Assembly: GCA_028641055.1 (NCBI GenBank)
Contig: CM054059.1
Location: 111,674,263-111,738,262, forward strand
Length of the DNA stretch: 64,000 nucleotides
Source: Alopecurus myosuroides
Taxonomy: Eukaryota > Streptophyta > Magnoliopsida > Poales > Poaceae
Direction: 5' to 3'
Shown: piece after piece, positions 1 through 12,800 of the stretch
Position numbering within the stretch: position 1 is the stretch's first letter
Layout: every line of letters starts with the position of its first letter
Program-made: the position numbers and the translations under genes
Notes under the pieces: generated by a model
What the model saw: the letters and a program-made list of their open reading frames with translations, nothing else
What the model was told of the DNA's origin: nothing
The model's database searches: none

Positions 1-1870
1 TATCTTATATATCTATCATTTTAGAATAAATCATGTTTGATGATCTGTTATTGTTATGCATGTCTAAATAGCCCTTTTTGCATCTCTAGTTTTAGTGGGT
101 ATTTTGCTCCCTGGTTATTTTCATGTATTGGGTGATTGCCATGACATGTTTGGTATTGCTTTGTCTCTGTTATTAGGTTTCTTAGGTACTGGTTATATTA
201 TTTATCCATGTTTAGAAAAGCATGTGTTACTATGGGCTTGTAGTATTTCTTGTTATTATTTTCCTGTGCATGTGTAGTTGTTTCTAGATTGTTTTCTTGA
301 TATTTTGTTCATCCTCATGAATGACCAGAGGGTCATTTAACCTTATTTGGGCATGTTATGATAGTGGAACACCCACTGGACCCATGCCAATTTGGTTGAG
401 GATCCATAGCATCTAATCTAGTGTTATTCATGTGTGTTGTCTGTGCATGTCTTGCTTGTTGGTGAGCACCCTAGTAATATTGTTTGTGAGTCTACTTGTT
501 TGATGAAATGCTTGCTGTATGTTTACTTTTTTCAAGTGCTTTCCCTTGTTTGGTTCTGATTGGGTGTTTTCCTTTTTATTTTACGACGTTAGATAACGAA
601 GACGGTATTATTTCCTGGAGAGGTTTTTATTGCAACTCTTGTTTATTTCAAGAGGAAGACCAAGACCAATGCCAAGGCAAGCCACTCTAAATGCTTGCTC
701 ATGGATTACTTATCATTGTATATCATGCATGTTTTACTTCTGAAGTTTTACAAAAGTTTGATTCAAAAACAATTTTCGTAAGTGGACTATACCACTACTT
801 TTATTATGTATCTCATGCTATATCCACTATATAATCTTGGTGCTACCAAGCCCTTTAGATATTTTAATATCATCACTCATTCACATAAGTCCCCAAGGCA
901 AGAGGTATTCATTTACTAGCACTTGCATAGTGGATAGTTAGGACCAGTTATCTGATATTTCCATACTGTCTTGGACAGTCCGTGTTTGTTCATGGTGGAT
1001 GTACTGGATATTTTGGATTGTGTACACCTCTACAGAGTAAAACTATTCAGAATAGCTGCGTCCTCGGATATGGACAGTTGGATGGCCATGTAGCTAGCAT
1101 TGTGTCAATGTTTTCGAAAAAGCTTGAAAAGTGTTTTGGAAATTGTAACTGAGAGGTACGTGGAAAGGGAAGGGTTGTACCTTTGAGTTACCAGATTTAT
1201 GAGGATCTTGAAAATGTGATCTTCCAAGAAGTTTTGCAAAGAAAAATTTTCTTTTATTTAGAATGCTTTATTAAAACCTTGTGTCTATGCAATATCTACA
1301 AGAGAAATTAAATATCTTTTGAAGTATCTTTTTCAACAAAGAAAAATAAAACTTGTGCAACTATGATGGGTCTTAAATTCATCATGGCTAGTTGAACCCT
1401 AATTAGAGCCTTCCTACCACCAATATATATGCATACATGCATGTTTAGCTTTCATTTGTGGTGTCTTGCGAGTACAATCCAATGTACTCACAATGGTTTC
1501 GTTCCTGGCTATTGTCTTAGCCAGACTTTGAGAAGAAACCCGGAGAACCTGAAGAAGATGGTGTCGCTGACGGATGTGCGAATTAGGAACATCTCCGAGT
1601 CAGTAGCCTGTAGGTAGTCAAGACATGACTTGGGTTTACCACGAGTGTGTTTTTCAAGACTTCCGCTGTTTAGAGTGTTTTCCTGCCTTTTGTGGCAGTT
1701 TTCTTCAACTGGGCCATGTGACCAGTTGTGTAAGTCGTGTATTCGTGAGTGGATGTTGTATCTATAATGCCAACTCGAGTATGTTATTCACGACTAACTG
1801 ATCATGGGATCGTGAATGTATGCATACTGGAAGTCTCGGACCGCTGGTCTGGGGACCCCACAAATAGTCT
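1..1870 (+). mobile_element. Truncated LTR of a large gypsy-type element
   Basis: I see no protein of the usual retrotransposon set here. The stretch resembles the 3' half of a large gypsy LTR: T-rich low-complexity sequence with a short acidic coding segment (593-676), a long spacer, a second short acidic segment ending in a stop (1525-1586), then a few hundred bases of noncoding sequence. This is the same layout, in the same order and splice phase, as the LTR of element B (16320-20469), although the DNA is not similar by eye. The left end lies outside the window, and the right end is where the next repeat begins at 1871. The LTR assignment is inference from layout and could be wrong. Confidence 0.45.
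593..1586 (+). CDS. Candidate two-exon acidic peptide inside an LTR
   Basis: Exon 1 runs 593-676, after an acceptor-like TAG at 590-592. It reads DNEDGII... and ends with the acidic run FQEEDQDQCQ. It stops at a GC-type splice donor, AAG|GCAAGC, at 676/677. Exon 2 begins after a CAG at 1522-1524, reads DFEKKPGEPEEDG..., and stops at TAG 1584-1586. The junction is phase 1 and stays open when joined; the 848 bp intron would be of the GC-AG class. The upstream exon with a start codon is not identified. The same arrangement in the same phase appears in the LTRs of element B. Whether it is translated is unknown. Confidence 0.35.
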
Positions 1871-3265
1871 TGATGACCCACAAGTATAGGGGATCACAAC
1901 AGTCTTCGAGGGAAGTAAAACCCAAATTTATAGATTCAACACAAGAGGAGCCAAAGAATATTTGTGAGCCTTAACAAGTGAGTTTTCAATTCACGTGGAC
2001 CTGAAGGTACTTTTGTTCGCAGCGGTTTATCAGTAGTAACAGTTTTATAGTAGCAGCAGTAGTGAAATAATAGCAGCAGTGAGATGAAAACAACAGAAGT
2101 GGTGTTTGAAGTAAACAGTGGGATTAAATATTATAGGCATAGGGATGGATGAACGAGCGTTGTATGGATAAGATAGTTCATATAATAATCAAGACATGAG
2201 CATTGCAGATAAATAAGATAAAGCATCCAAGCACTAAGTAACCATAGGCATGTGTTCCGTAAATAGTCGTACGTGCTCGCAATGAGAACTTGCACAACAT
2301 CTTTTGTCCTACCAACCCGTTTTCAGTGGGGCCTCAAGGGAAATACTGGTAATTAAGGTGTTCCTTTTAATAGAACACCGGAGCAAAGCATTAACACTCC
2401 GTGAACACATGTGATCCTTACATCACAGCCATCCCCTCCGGTTATCCCAATTTCTGTCACTTCGGGGCCTCGGGTTCCGGACAACAATATGTGTAAACAA
2501 CTTGCAGGTATGATCAAGAAACAATAATTATCATCATGATTCAATAACATGTTCAGATCTGAGATCATGGGACTCAGGCCCAAAGTGGAAAGCATTAAGC
2601 ATAACAAGTTGCAACAATGTCAATAGCACTAATAGAGGATACTAGTGACTACGCCCTAATAATCACAGCATTATTACATGAACGATCTCATCCAATCCCT
2701 ACCACCCCCTTCAGCCTACAACGAGGGAATTACTCACACATGGATGGGGGAAACATAGATGGTCGATGGAGAGGCGTTGGTGATGACGATGGCGATGATC
2801 TCCTCCAATTCCCCGTCCCGGCAGGGTGCCAGAACAGTAACTTCTGATCACCGAATCGAGGTTCGGGGTGGCGGTGGAGCTACGGACTTCTTCTTGGAAA
2901 ACTATTGAACCCCCTCGGGTTTTAGGATTGAAGGCTACTTGTAGTTGAAAGGGGAGACCGAGGGGGCTCTGGGTGGCCCACACCACCTGGTGGCGCGGCC
3001 TAGGGGGCGCCGGGGGGCGGTGTGGCCCCCCTCTGGTCCCTCTCCTGGCCTCCTTCTGGCTCCCGGGGTCTTCTGGTGTTTTAGGGCCAACGAGGTCTTT
3101 TCTGGGCAATTTGCCGAAAGTTGATTTTTCTGCACAAAAACGAGACACCAAAGTAATTCTGCTGAAAACGACGTTAGTCCATGTTAGTTGCATTCAAAAC
3201 ACAAAAGTTTAGAGGCAAACAATAGGAAAAGTGTTCGGAACAGGAGATACGTTTTCGACGTATCA
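1871..3265 (-). mobile_element. LTR-type Triticeae repeat, possible solo LTR
   Basis: On the minus strand the block begins TGATACGTCG and ends GTGGGTCATCA, so it has the TG...CA ends of an LTR. The terminal words match a very common Triticeae repeat that I recognise but cannot name reliably. The interior is noncoding, with a GC-rich stretch around 2960-3060. The 5 bp flanks (AGTCT at 1866-1870 and ATGCC at 3266-3270) do not match, so it is not a clean solo LTR with a target duplication. Open frames inside (for example 2711-3193 minus) show no known domain and look accidental. Confidence 0.5.
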
Positions 3266-3941
3266 ATGCCTCCAACAATGCCTCCAACAAGGACCATGGA
3301 GGAAATCCTACGCTAGATTTTTTTAGGAAAACTTGAATGGCATGCCATGCCTTTGGGCCGCACATGAACAAAGTCTAGTTGGCTTCGAATATTCTGGGAG
3401 ATTCGGGTGTCAGTGTTAGGGTTATTAAAATTGAAGTCGGTGTTACTAAAATTGAATCATGCGTGATTTGGATGTCTCGAGTGATACGGTTAAATTATAA
3501 TTAGTACGGCGCTATGACAAAGTTCGTTATACACTACGCAAGCATCGATCCCGAGCCGAACGAGATTTGCTGGACACGAAGTCAAAGGTTCCAAACAAGG
3601 CTGAACGAGGCTCCTTGGATCTGAGTTTTGGGCTGGGTTCTTACCCCATCATCAGGATTACACGTCGTTGGTGCATTACCACTTGTCTGCTCATATATAT
3701 TACCATAGGCTTTTAACCTCCATTTCAAAAAAAAAACATTAGCAGAGGGTGTCATTTGACATAAAAAACGTGGCTTTCATATATCCTCAAAATAAAATAA
3801 AAAGGCAGAGGCTCTCATCCAGGGTATGTCTCCATCGGGTGGGTCTACTCCGTCGGAGATGGAATGCACCGACCAGTGCATGGATAAGCTGACGTCGAAC
3901 TAGCCTTGTTATTTTTAAAGAAAAACGTAGCGTGGCGCACC
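3266..3941. other. Unclassified sequence left of element A
   Basis: No gene or known repeat is recognised. The stretch has a short direct repeat (AATGCCTCCAAC, twice near 3265-3290) and an A-run near 3727. It is the original insertion site of element A and continues at 14641 on the far side. Confidence 0.5.
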
Positions 3942-3946
3942 CGTTC
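3942..3946. repeat. Target-site duplication of element A, left copy (CGTTC)
   Basis: CGTTC directly before the LTR; the identical 5 bp lies at 14636-14640 directly after the other LTR. Five bases is the length expected for gypsy integrase. Confidence 0.9.
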
Positions 3947-4425
3947 TATCGTGGGATGATCACGGCAGATGTTACCAGGGGTAACTGATCTTGGGGCAAG
4001 TCGACACAGGCGTTTGGGAGAGGATGTAGCTCAGAGGAAAACATGATGGAATTCAATCTGGTAGCCGGCGATGAAGTCGCCGAGTCTCCGATCTCACTTT
4101 ATTAACTCGATCTCTTTGTGTACAATGGATACTCGATATTCGGCGATATGACTACTACTTGGATCTCTCTTAAACTAAGCCTAGGAGCCGGTTTATAAAA
4201 CACCCGCACCCCTACCTGGCTTGCCCTCCAAGGCACAACTTGAGTCCTACCCGAACACCGCTTACAAATCCTAGCTTTCCTTACCGCAACCCACAATCCA
4301 GGTTACGAGGCCTACAAACTTTGGGCCTTCCAGAAGTGTCTTTATCCTTAGCCGGATCCTGCACAACATCCTTTGGGCCGGGTTATACCTTGGAATTGGC
4401 CTACCGGGTTATTATCTCCCCATCA
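3947..4425 (-). repeat. Element A 3' LTR
   Basis: 479 bp, the same length as the 5' LTR, with 5 differences by eye (four of them transitions). On the minus strand it starts TGATGGGGAG; its terminal CA is mutated so the plus-strand copy starts TATCGTGGG instead of TGTCGTGGG. A TATA-like TATAAA lies on the minus strand at 4192-4197. Confidence 0.92.
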
Positions 4426-4442
4426 GTAGTCCCCAAAATAGC
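4426..4442 (-). other. Element A polypurine tract
   Basis: The minus-strand sequence ending TTTTGGGGACTAC directly abuts the 3' LTR. This is the expected place and composition for the plus-strand DNA primer. Element C has the similar CGGGGACTGC at its own junction. Confidence 0.7.
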
Positions 4443-4758
4443 TTGGGCTTCTCGAGATTTTCTTTGAAGCGCACGCTATTCCCTGCAAAAATATCAAACT
4501 CACCATTTCACGGGGGCCGGGTTAGATTGCTTTGATAAACAGCTAGGCCTAACTCCATGGTGGCCATATAGCAACCCGGCTTTTCTCCAAACCCATTACT
4601 CGTTTTTCCGATCCGGTAATCACGGAAAAGATTTATGTCACATCTATCCCGGAAATCTCGTCTAACATTTAACGTATATCTCGGAAAATCCGGGCAGATA
4701 CGTTTTATCCGTAATTCCCGGTTCTCGCCCATTGGCCTAGGCTTATCTTGCCGCACTC

Positions 4759-4767
4759 TATAAATAG
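4759..4767 (+). promoter_or_regulatory. TATA box of the antisense gene of element A
   Basis: TATAAATAG on the plus strand, in the spacer next to the 3' LTR and upstream of the antisense gene, followed by pyrimidine-rich leader sequence (TTCTCCTTCTTC). Donor-like GTAAGT at 5361-5366 and the acceptor CAG at 5545-5547 would define an intron in the 5' untranslated region. Element C has an equivalent TATAAATA in the same position and orientation. Confidence 0.6.
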
Positions 4768-5556
4768 GTACTTAGGGGTTAACCTAATCCCAACGGCTCA
4801 TTTCTCCTTCTTCTTCTCTTCGCTTCCGTGCTCGAACTCACGGAGCACCACCATAGAAACCCCGCGCTCGTCTTTGGATCCATCCTATTGCAGGCTGCGC
4901 TCCGCTGCAATTCGTCCCGCGCCGCCGTCGACCCTCACCGCCGCATCTGTGAGCGTCTGGCCGGCAGTCACAAAGGAGCATTCCTATCACGTTATTCGCC
5001 TCCGCCACGCGCTACTCCGATCTCCTCTGGTAAGCTTCTCGCGCCCAGCAATTTGACCTTGCAATTTCTAGATTCACTCCAGATTGGATCTAGGTCGATC
5101 CGCGAGCCGTTGTTCTTACTGCACTGAATTAAACCGCTTAGATACTTGCTAGCTCCTTCAACAACTTGTTGGATGATCTCATACCACCCCCCTACCGCTA
5201 TTAATCTCCAATTTCTTCGTAAAATCACTCGCGAGTTCTCCTAACCTAGATCCATTTCGTCCAAACTTCCGCGCCTATCATTAACACCCGGAAAATCCTC
5301 CTTTTCCAGTTATTTTGCTTGCAGTAGAGACATGGGCAACCATCCGTGCGCCCCAAACTCACCTCAACACGTAAGTGACCAATGATTTCCACAGCCGTAC
5401 TCGATACCCGGACACCTCGCAATCTTTGCTCCGGGATGCGTTACCCAGATATTTTTTTAGTCTTCACACTTTCCTAATATTTCAAACTCGGGTAACCCAA
5501 CACTTCCGAGTCTTATTTCCCGCACCTCTTTTTCTCGCGTTTTGCAGGTTAACCCC

Positions 5557-8500
5557 ATGGCTCCAAAAAGGCAAGGGAAACAGCCGGCTCCGGTAAAGAC
5601 TACCCAAACCATATCGGCCAATTGGGGTCGATCTACAGTAACAAAGGCCAAGTTGGACGAGCTGGCCGAACTAGGAATTCTCCCCTCTCAGAAGGACATA
5701 CACTGGAGGGCACCAGGCGACGAGACCCGTCCCACTCCTGCCGACAGTGAGGTAATTTGCTTCATTGAGCACGTGACCCGGGGATTCCGTCCTCCGGGTC
5801 ACCCTTTCTTCCGGGAGGTCTTAAACTACTACGGTCTCCGGGTATTTGACATAGGGCCCAATTCCATGCTAAATATTACCCACTTCATCGTTCTATCGGA
5901 ATCATACTTGTGCGTTCCGCCAAGTTTGACCCTTTTTATTGAACTATTCCAGTGCAAGCCGTGCTGCGAAAGCGGTAACGGAACACTTCTTACTTGCGGC
6001 GGGGTATCCATCCAACGCCGCAAGCACTCACCAATGCCAACCCTCAACTTAAACTCCCACGTCAAAAACTGGCAATTGTCTTTCTTTTATTGCCATGATA
6101 CCTCCCCGGACGGCGAGAGGAAGTTGCCGGGTTATTCGGAGAGTCTCCTCGAGCCTTCCGAATCTTTCAACGCCTTTGCCCCTGACTCGGACAGGGAGGC
6201 GATCCAGCCTTTGCTGGCTAAGTTGGCTGTTTTCTCGGCCCAAGGCCTTCTTGGGCTCAACTTGGTGAAGACCTGGGTGGATTTCCGGATCCAACCCAAC
6301 TCCATCCGCTCCAAGTTGATGCACGAGTACTCAGGGCACACCACAGACGCGCTCCGATATTCCACTAAGAACTTTGCAACCGGCGACACCATCAAGACCA
6401 TCAAAGGCTTCCTGACTGAGAAGTTAGAGGTGATAAGAAATATCGCCGGGTTACCCTCATTCACTCGAGAAAACCTGGCTCCAGCAGTAAGACCCGGTTC
6501 CCACAACTTATTTCAATACTTTAACTTGATACTGCCTCTGATTCTTGCTTTCATTTCCTCGATCATAGGCTGAAGATCCCTTCTGGAGGATCGAAACCTC
6601 CCCCCCCGTCCAAAGACCCGGAAGTGGAGGACGAGCCGGCCGATGATGATGAAGGTGCTTTCCTAAATCTTACATTCGCCTTTTACCTATACTACTTTCC
6701 TATCACCCATCTTTCTTCTTGTCTGATACATACTCGACTTTCAGGGTTGGAGGACGAGGAACAAAAAGAAGAGGATGACCCGGAGGCCACCGAATCCGAC
6801 CAGGAAGCCACAGTCGGAAACAAGAGGAAGGCCAGAGAGGTGATTGCAAAGGTTCCTTTCTCCTTCATGTCTTCTGAGCCTTACTCCTTCGAAACTATGC
6901 GTATCCTTAATGAACGGTTGTCACACTCACCACTCTTGAAGGATCTCCTCTCGGCTAAGCGCAGGGTAACCCGGAGTTCCCCGGGGGACGATCCCCTTAA
7001 CCCGGGTATCCCCACCTCCACTGCTCACCGAGCCAACATTCCTCCACCTCAGCGCCATCCATCTCCTAACCACCCACACGCTGGGCAATTCCGGGTACCG
7101 CAACCGGTACCTTTGACAACTTCGTCCGCCTCCAGCAGCGAGCTCCCGCCGGATTATGCCATAAACACCGGGTAAAGGTCCTTTACTTGATATCCTTTTA
7201 CACTTATTAACTCTTTAATATGTACTACTAACCACTCTTTCCTTTTTCCCCTTTTAGTGCCCAAGTGACCACCGATGACCCGGAAATTCCTGAAGCAAAA
7301 AGGCAAGGAGGGGAGGAGCCACACATTAACACGGATGCTGCAGCTGATGATGAGGCTGAGGACGGGCAAGAACAAGACCCCTTCAAGGACCCAGCTAAGC
7401 CGAAGACCGCATCCCCCAAATCCTCTGAAGAGGTAGATGAAGACATTATCTTAGAGACCAAGTCGGGCTCTCCTAACCCGGATACCCAGACGATCCGGGT
7501 TTCGACCCCAAAAGTCGGAAAACTCCTTCAACCAGAAGACCAATCTGCCGGTCCTTCACGAATTCGTCCTGAAGACATGACGTTTGCCCAAATGCTTGAT
7601 GCCCTCTACACCTTGAGGTCCGACGAAGAAAATATTTTAGATGCCTTGATAACAAAGCACAAGGTAAGTCCGAGCAATATCATCTGTATCCTTGTATAGT
7701 CCCCAAGTTCCGAGTGAATTACTAATTGATTTGCTTGGAACTTTGTGCAATGGCTCCAATTAACCCTTTTCCTTGTGTTATCCATCTAGGAATTTGCTGC
7801 GCAATCTGAGAAGAAACTGGCCAAAGCTGCCAAACGCATCGAGAAGGAGACAGCTCTGCGCGAAGCAGCGGAAGCTGAAGCGCGTAGAAGCGGAAAAATC
7901 ACAAGGAAATACAGAAAAAGGGCTCATATGGCTGAAGATAGGCTGACGACTCTTTCAGTGCAGATTGCTGATATCTATCGCGTCGCAACTGGTACAATTT
8001 CTGGACTCTGGCGATTATGGCCCATATTTCATTTGGTTGGATAACCGGATTTCTTACTCGTTACTTTCCTTGCTTTTCAACAGGTCCGGGTGAAGCTGCC
8101 CCTGAAGAAGAAGATGATACCGCCAAACTACAACTGATTAAAGATACTATCCGGCAACTTGGTGCCGGCGTTGGATGGATTCTTGATGAGCTACGACTGC
8201 CGTGCGCTGCGCCGGGTAGCATGAAAAAGTTGCTGGAGGCCTGCTCCACCATCCCTGAATGGATTTGGCATTGGAAGCGCTCATCCTGCCGTTTTGGGGT
8301 AACCCGGGGACTCGCCCTGGCTAAAGCTTATATCCCAAAGCTAGAACCGGCCAAGATGATAGCCGGGTTTCCGGAGTTCAATCAGGACGAGTCCAAGTTT
8401 TCGCCGAAGGATTTCAAAGCCATTCAAAAGGAAGTTCGTCACCCGGCCAGTGTGATCGCCGATAGCCTGATCATTGACACTATTCTTCCTGCATATGATG

Positions 8501-8742
8501 CTAACGACAAAGTCATTAAAGCAGATCGCCCCAAGCCATTCAATATGCTTGCCCGATGGAAGGAAGACGTTGCCAAGATGCGAGAGGAAGCTGCACAGAA
8601 GAAGGCTGAAGCTGACTCTGCGCCCGCTACCTCGACACCTATCGTCCCTCCACCTGCGCGAGTCGGCGGTGCTGCTGATCCGAGTAGGGCTGCTACCCCA
8701 AGTGACGGCAAGGGTAAGGCCAAGATGGATCCGGCGGACTAG
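5557..8742 (+). CDS. Antisense-strand accessory protein of element A (gypsy-type transposon domain), six exons
   Basis: A spliced gene on the strand opposite to pol. Proposed coding exons are 5557-6449, 6569-6654, 6745-7171, 7258-7663, 7790-7991 and 8084-8742; all phases match and the total is 2673 nt (890 residues plus stop). The first donor (GTTACC at 6450) is weak, and GTAAGA at 6487 is an alternative that breaks phase. The N-terminal exon, including FFREVLNYYGLRVFDIGPNS, resembles the Pfam family called putative gypsy type transposon (PF04195). It is followed by an acidic low-complexity linker (EDEEQKEEDDPEATESD), a charged probable coiled coil around 7790-7991, and a C-terminal domain containing GVGWILDELRLP. 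Antisense ORFs of this kind are known from Grande and related Tat elements; their function is unknown. No stop or frameshift is seen. Confidence 0.75.
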
Positions 8743-9898
8743 AGTGCCGAGTAAAATCTGCCACTTCGTACTCGTTAGTCGGCCGATGTGCCGTTGAAAC
8801 AATTATTATTTGAATGGTGCGCTTGTGCGCCTTTGATACTCTTTGGTGAAATTTTGTAATGCACTCTAAGTTCCTGATACACCTTGTGCCTCTTCTGGCT
8901 TAAATCTATCTACTTTTGAACTCGTTTGCTCTTGATATCCAACCTTCTTTACTCTTGATATGCAACTTTCTTTGTTCTTGATATCCGACATTCTTTTACT
9001 TTTGATATGCAACTTTCTTTATTCTTGATATCCGACATTCTTTATTTTTCCCTTTGTGAGACTCGGCATCCGGGTTAGATGGGTGTTTGGCAAGCGGACT
9101 TGCTTCTAAGTCCCCAAGTCCCCAAGACCCGGATGTTTGGGTTTGTTGGAAATTAAACAACTAAGCAATTTTTCCCTTCCAAGACCCCAAGTCCCCCTGA
9201 CCCGGACTTCCGGGTCTAGGGCACGTGACTTTTTAGAGGAGAACAAATTGCCTGCTGCTAAATTCGCAAAGGCCCTAGAGTCGTTTCACATGGGGTTTGA
9301 AGTTATGCTTAATAATCGTTGAGTTTCCGGCTATTAGCCTTGTACTCTACATAACTTGTGGTTTAGATGACCCTTTTGACTATCTTGTACTGTAAGCCGG
9401 CTTTCGCGTGGATACCATGTTATTACATCTATACGAAAACGAGGTCAGGCAAGTCCCATTGGGCTTCATGGCTGCCTGTAATCGTAAGCGAACAAATCAT
9501 GCCACTTTAGTGCGAGTCACATCGAGCTTAAGTAAGAATAGCCAAGAAATTTGGACTTCTTTGTCCGATTATTAGATTGCAGCCGTACTCGTTTGCGAGT
9601 AATCGGCCCTTATAACTCATAGGCATCAAGGCCGGGTCTTTTGAGTTTGCAACTGCGCTTATCCAAGCAATCAGCCCTCAAGACCTAAATATACGCATCA
9701 TGCTGAAAGTATAAGACTCAATTTATAATCACCTCTATTCTCGATAATCACCTCTTTATTTGATATGAAAAATTAGGTCAGCAAGCCGCCTCATTAAAAA
9801 CCCGTCCAGTCCCCAAGGGTGCCCTGGATAGGAAAAGAGTGCGTCTGAAACCTGCTGCCTGTTACATCGTTCAACTCCACGTGCCAACATAATCCTTG
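8743..9898. other. Spacer between the converging antisense gene and pol of element A
   Basis: Noncoding sequence separating the 3' ends of two converging genes. It holds a short tandem repeat (8929-9047) and otherwise nothing I recognise. Transcription termination signals for both genes are expected here but are not distinctive. Confidence 0.6.
8929..9047 (+). repeat. Short tandem repeat, about five units of 22-25 bp
   Basis: Alternating units of the types CTTGATATCC(A/G)AC(A/C)TTC and CTTGATATGCAACTTTC. It lies just after the stop of the antisense gene. Confidence 0.7.
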
Positions 9899-12800
9899 CT
9901 AAGTATAATACGGGCGTAGCTGGGCCACGTTCCACGGTCTGTCTCTTTCTTGCATAGACGAAGTGGTATGAGCGGTGTCATTAACCGTGGCTGATTCTTC
10001 CCTTGCGTCTACCAAGTAATATGACCCATTATGCAAATTCTTGCTTATGATAAATGGTCCTTCCCATGGTGGTGATAACTTGTGTTTTCCTTCGTTTGAC
10101 TGAACCAGACGCAGAGCTAGGTCTCCTTCCTGGAAGACCCGGGTTTTCACACGCCGGCTATGATACCTCCGTAGATCCTGCTGATATATCGCTGATCTTT
10201 CCAGGGCTTGTTCCCTTTGTTCTTCTAACATGTCCACGGCGTCCTGCCGGCTCTTTTCGTTCTCCACTTCAACGTAAGCTGACACTCGCGGTGAATCATG
10301 AATAATGTCACTCGGTAACACTGCCTCCGCGCCAGATACCATGAAGAACGGCGTCATCTGAGTGGATCTGTTAGGTGTTGTATTGATACCCCAAACCACA
10401 TCAGGAAGTTCTTCGACCCATGCACCAGCAGCCCTGATACAGGGGACTCGTAGGCGTGGCTTTAGTCCGCGAAGCAGTTCTTGATTCGCCCTTTCTACTT
10501 GTCCATTGGCCTGTGGATGAGCTACCGATGCTACGTCAAGCCGGATTCCGTTGTTACCACAGAACTTCTCCATCTCGCCAAGGGACATGTTGGTTCCGTT
10601 GTCGGTGATTATGCTGTGAGGATACCCGAACCGATAGATAATTCTTTTCAGGAACTTGACTGCTGTGGCTGCTTCACAATTAGTAACTGGCATAACTTCT
10701 ACCCACTTGGTAAACTTATCGATAGCTACCAACAGATGTGTCTTTTTGCAAGGTGACATATGAAAGGGGCCAACCATGTCCATACCCCAGACGGCGAACG
10801 GCCAAGTTAGCGGGATGGTTCGTAATTCCATAGCCGGCACGTGGATTTGGCGGGCGTACCTTTGACATCCGTCACACCTTGCTACCAATCGTTCCGCATC
10901 TGCCAGAGCCGTGAGCCAGAAAAACCCGTGTCGATAAGCCTTGGCCACAATTGACCTTGTAGACGCGTGATGCCCACAATCACCTTCATGAATCTCCTTG
11001 AGGATCTGTCGGCCTTCCTCTGGTGCCACACAGCGCAGGAAGACCCCTGTGGCGCTTCTCTTATATAACTCCCCATTAATAATAGAATATCCCTTTGCTC
11101 GTCGCAAAATTTGCCTTGCTAATACCTCCTGCTGCGGCAACTCGCCTCGTGATAGGTAGGCCAAAAAAGGTTCTGTCCACTCGGGAATAGCGCGTACAGT
11201 GGCCACGAGCTCCAAGCCCGGGTCTTGATTTGCTAGCTCTTCCTCAGACTCTGTTTTAACTGATGGTCGCCATAATTCGTCCAAAAATACGTTAGGTGGA
11301 ACCGGTTCTCTGCGCGAGCCGAGTCTGGCTAGGGCGTCGGCTGCCTCGTTCTTTCTCCTGTCTATATGCTCCACCTCATACCCGGAAAAACATCCGGCTA
11401 CCCTATCGACCTCTCTGCAGTATGCCGCCATAGTTGCGTCCTTTCTATCCCAAGTTCCTGATACCTGTTGTACCACAAGATCCGAATCTCCAAAGCATCG
11501 TATCCTCCTAATGTTCATCTCCTTAGCTATTTTTAAGCCATGCAATAGGGCCTCGTACTCGGCTACATTGTTGGAACAATCAAAGTGAATCTGTAATACA
11601 TAACTCAACTTGTCTCCTTTGGGTGACGTTAGCACCACTCCAGCTCCTGAACCCTCGTACTATTTCGATCCATCGAAATGCATGATCCACGACTCGGAGT
11701 TTGGAACTATGGTAGCCATGCCTGTGTGTGCCCAATCATTAACAAAGTCCACCAAGGCCTGTGATTTGATTGCCGACCTAGGCTCGTAGCTGATGTGATA
11801 ATCCCCCATCTCTATCGCCCATTTGGCTATTCTTCCGGTTGCATCCGAGTTTCTGATGATATCCGCCATTGGTATTGAGCTGACTACTGTTATAGGGTGC
11901 TCCTGGAAGTACGGCTTTAGTTTCCGGCTGGCCATGAAGACCCCGAAAACCAGCTTCTGCCAATGCGGGTAACGCTGTTTCGCCTCAGACAATACCTCGC
12001 TGACATAATAAACCGGCCTCTGAACCGGGTAACCCTTTCTGTCCTCTTTGCGTTCCACGACCACTACTGCCCTGACGCCTTTGGGGCCAGCTGCAACATA
12101 CAACAACATAGGTTCTTTAGGGCCCGGGGCCGCTAATACTGGTGCTTCAGATAACTGCTTTTTTAGTGCCTCGAATGCCTCATCCGCCTCTTGATCCCAT
12201 ACGAATTTGTCGGATTTCCTCAAGAGTCGGTACAGGGGTACTGCCTTTTCTCCCAACCTGGATATAAACCGGCTCAAGGCTGCTACGCAGCCTGTAATCT
12301 TTTGGACCTGCTTCAGATTTTCCGGCTTTCTCAGACTTTGGATAGCTTTGATTTTGTCCGGGTTTGCCTCAATTCCTCTCTCGGAAACGATAAAGCCGAG
12401 TAACTTCCGAGCTGGAACCCCAAATACGCATTTTGTCGGGTTGAGCTTCATCTGATATCTCCTTAGATTTTTGAACGTCTCCTTTAGATCGTCTATAAAT
12501 GTCTCTGCCTTCCTGGTCTTGACAACCACGTCATCCATATAAGCATGGACATTGCGTCCAATTTGGTCTTCGAAGCACTTCTGAATGCACCGTTGGTAGG
12601 TTGCGCCTGCGTTCTTCAGTCCAAACGTCATTGTTTTGTAGCAGAAGGCTCCAAAAGGGGTTATGAACGATGTTTTCTCCCAATCCTCCCTTTTGAGCTT
12701 AATCTGATGATATCCCGAATATGCGTCCAGGAAGCACAACAAGTCGCTCCCAGCTACTGCGTCTATTATTTGGTCTATCCTTGGTAGTGCGAACGGATCC

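Noticed and set aside
2711..3193. 160-codon minus-strand ORF
   Set aside because: Lies within the LTR-type repeat 1871-3265 in a GC-rich patch; no domain, and the frame overlaps others on both strands.
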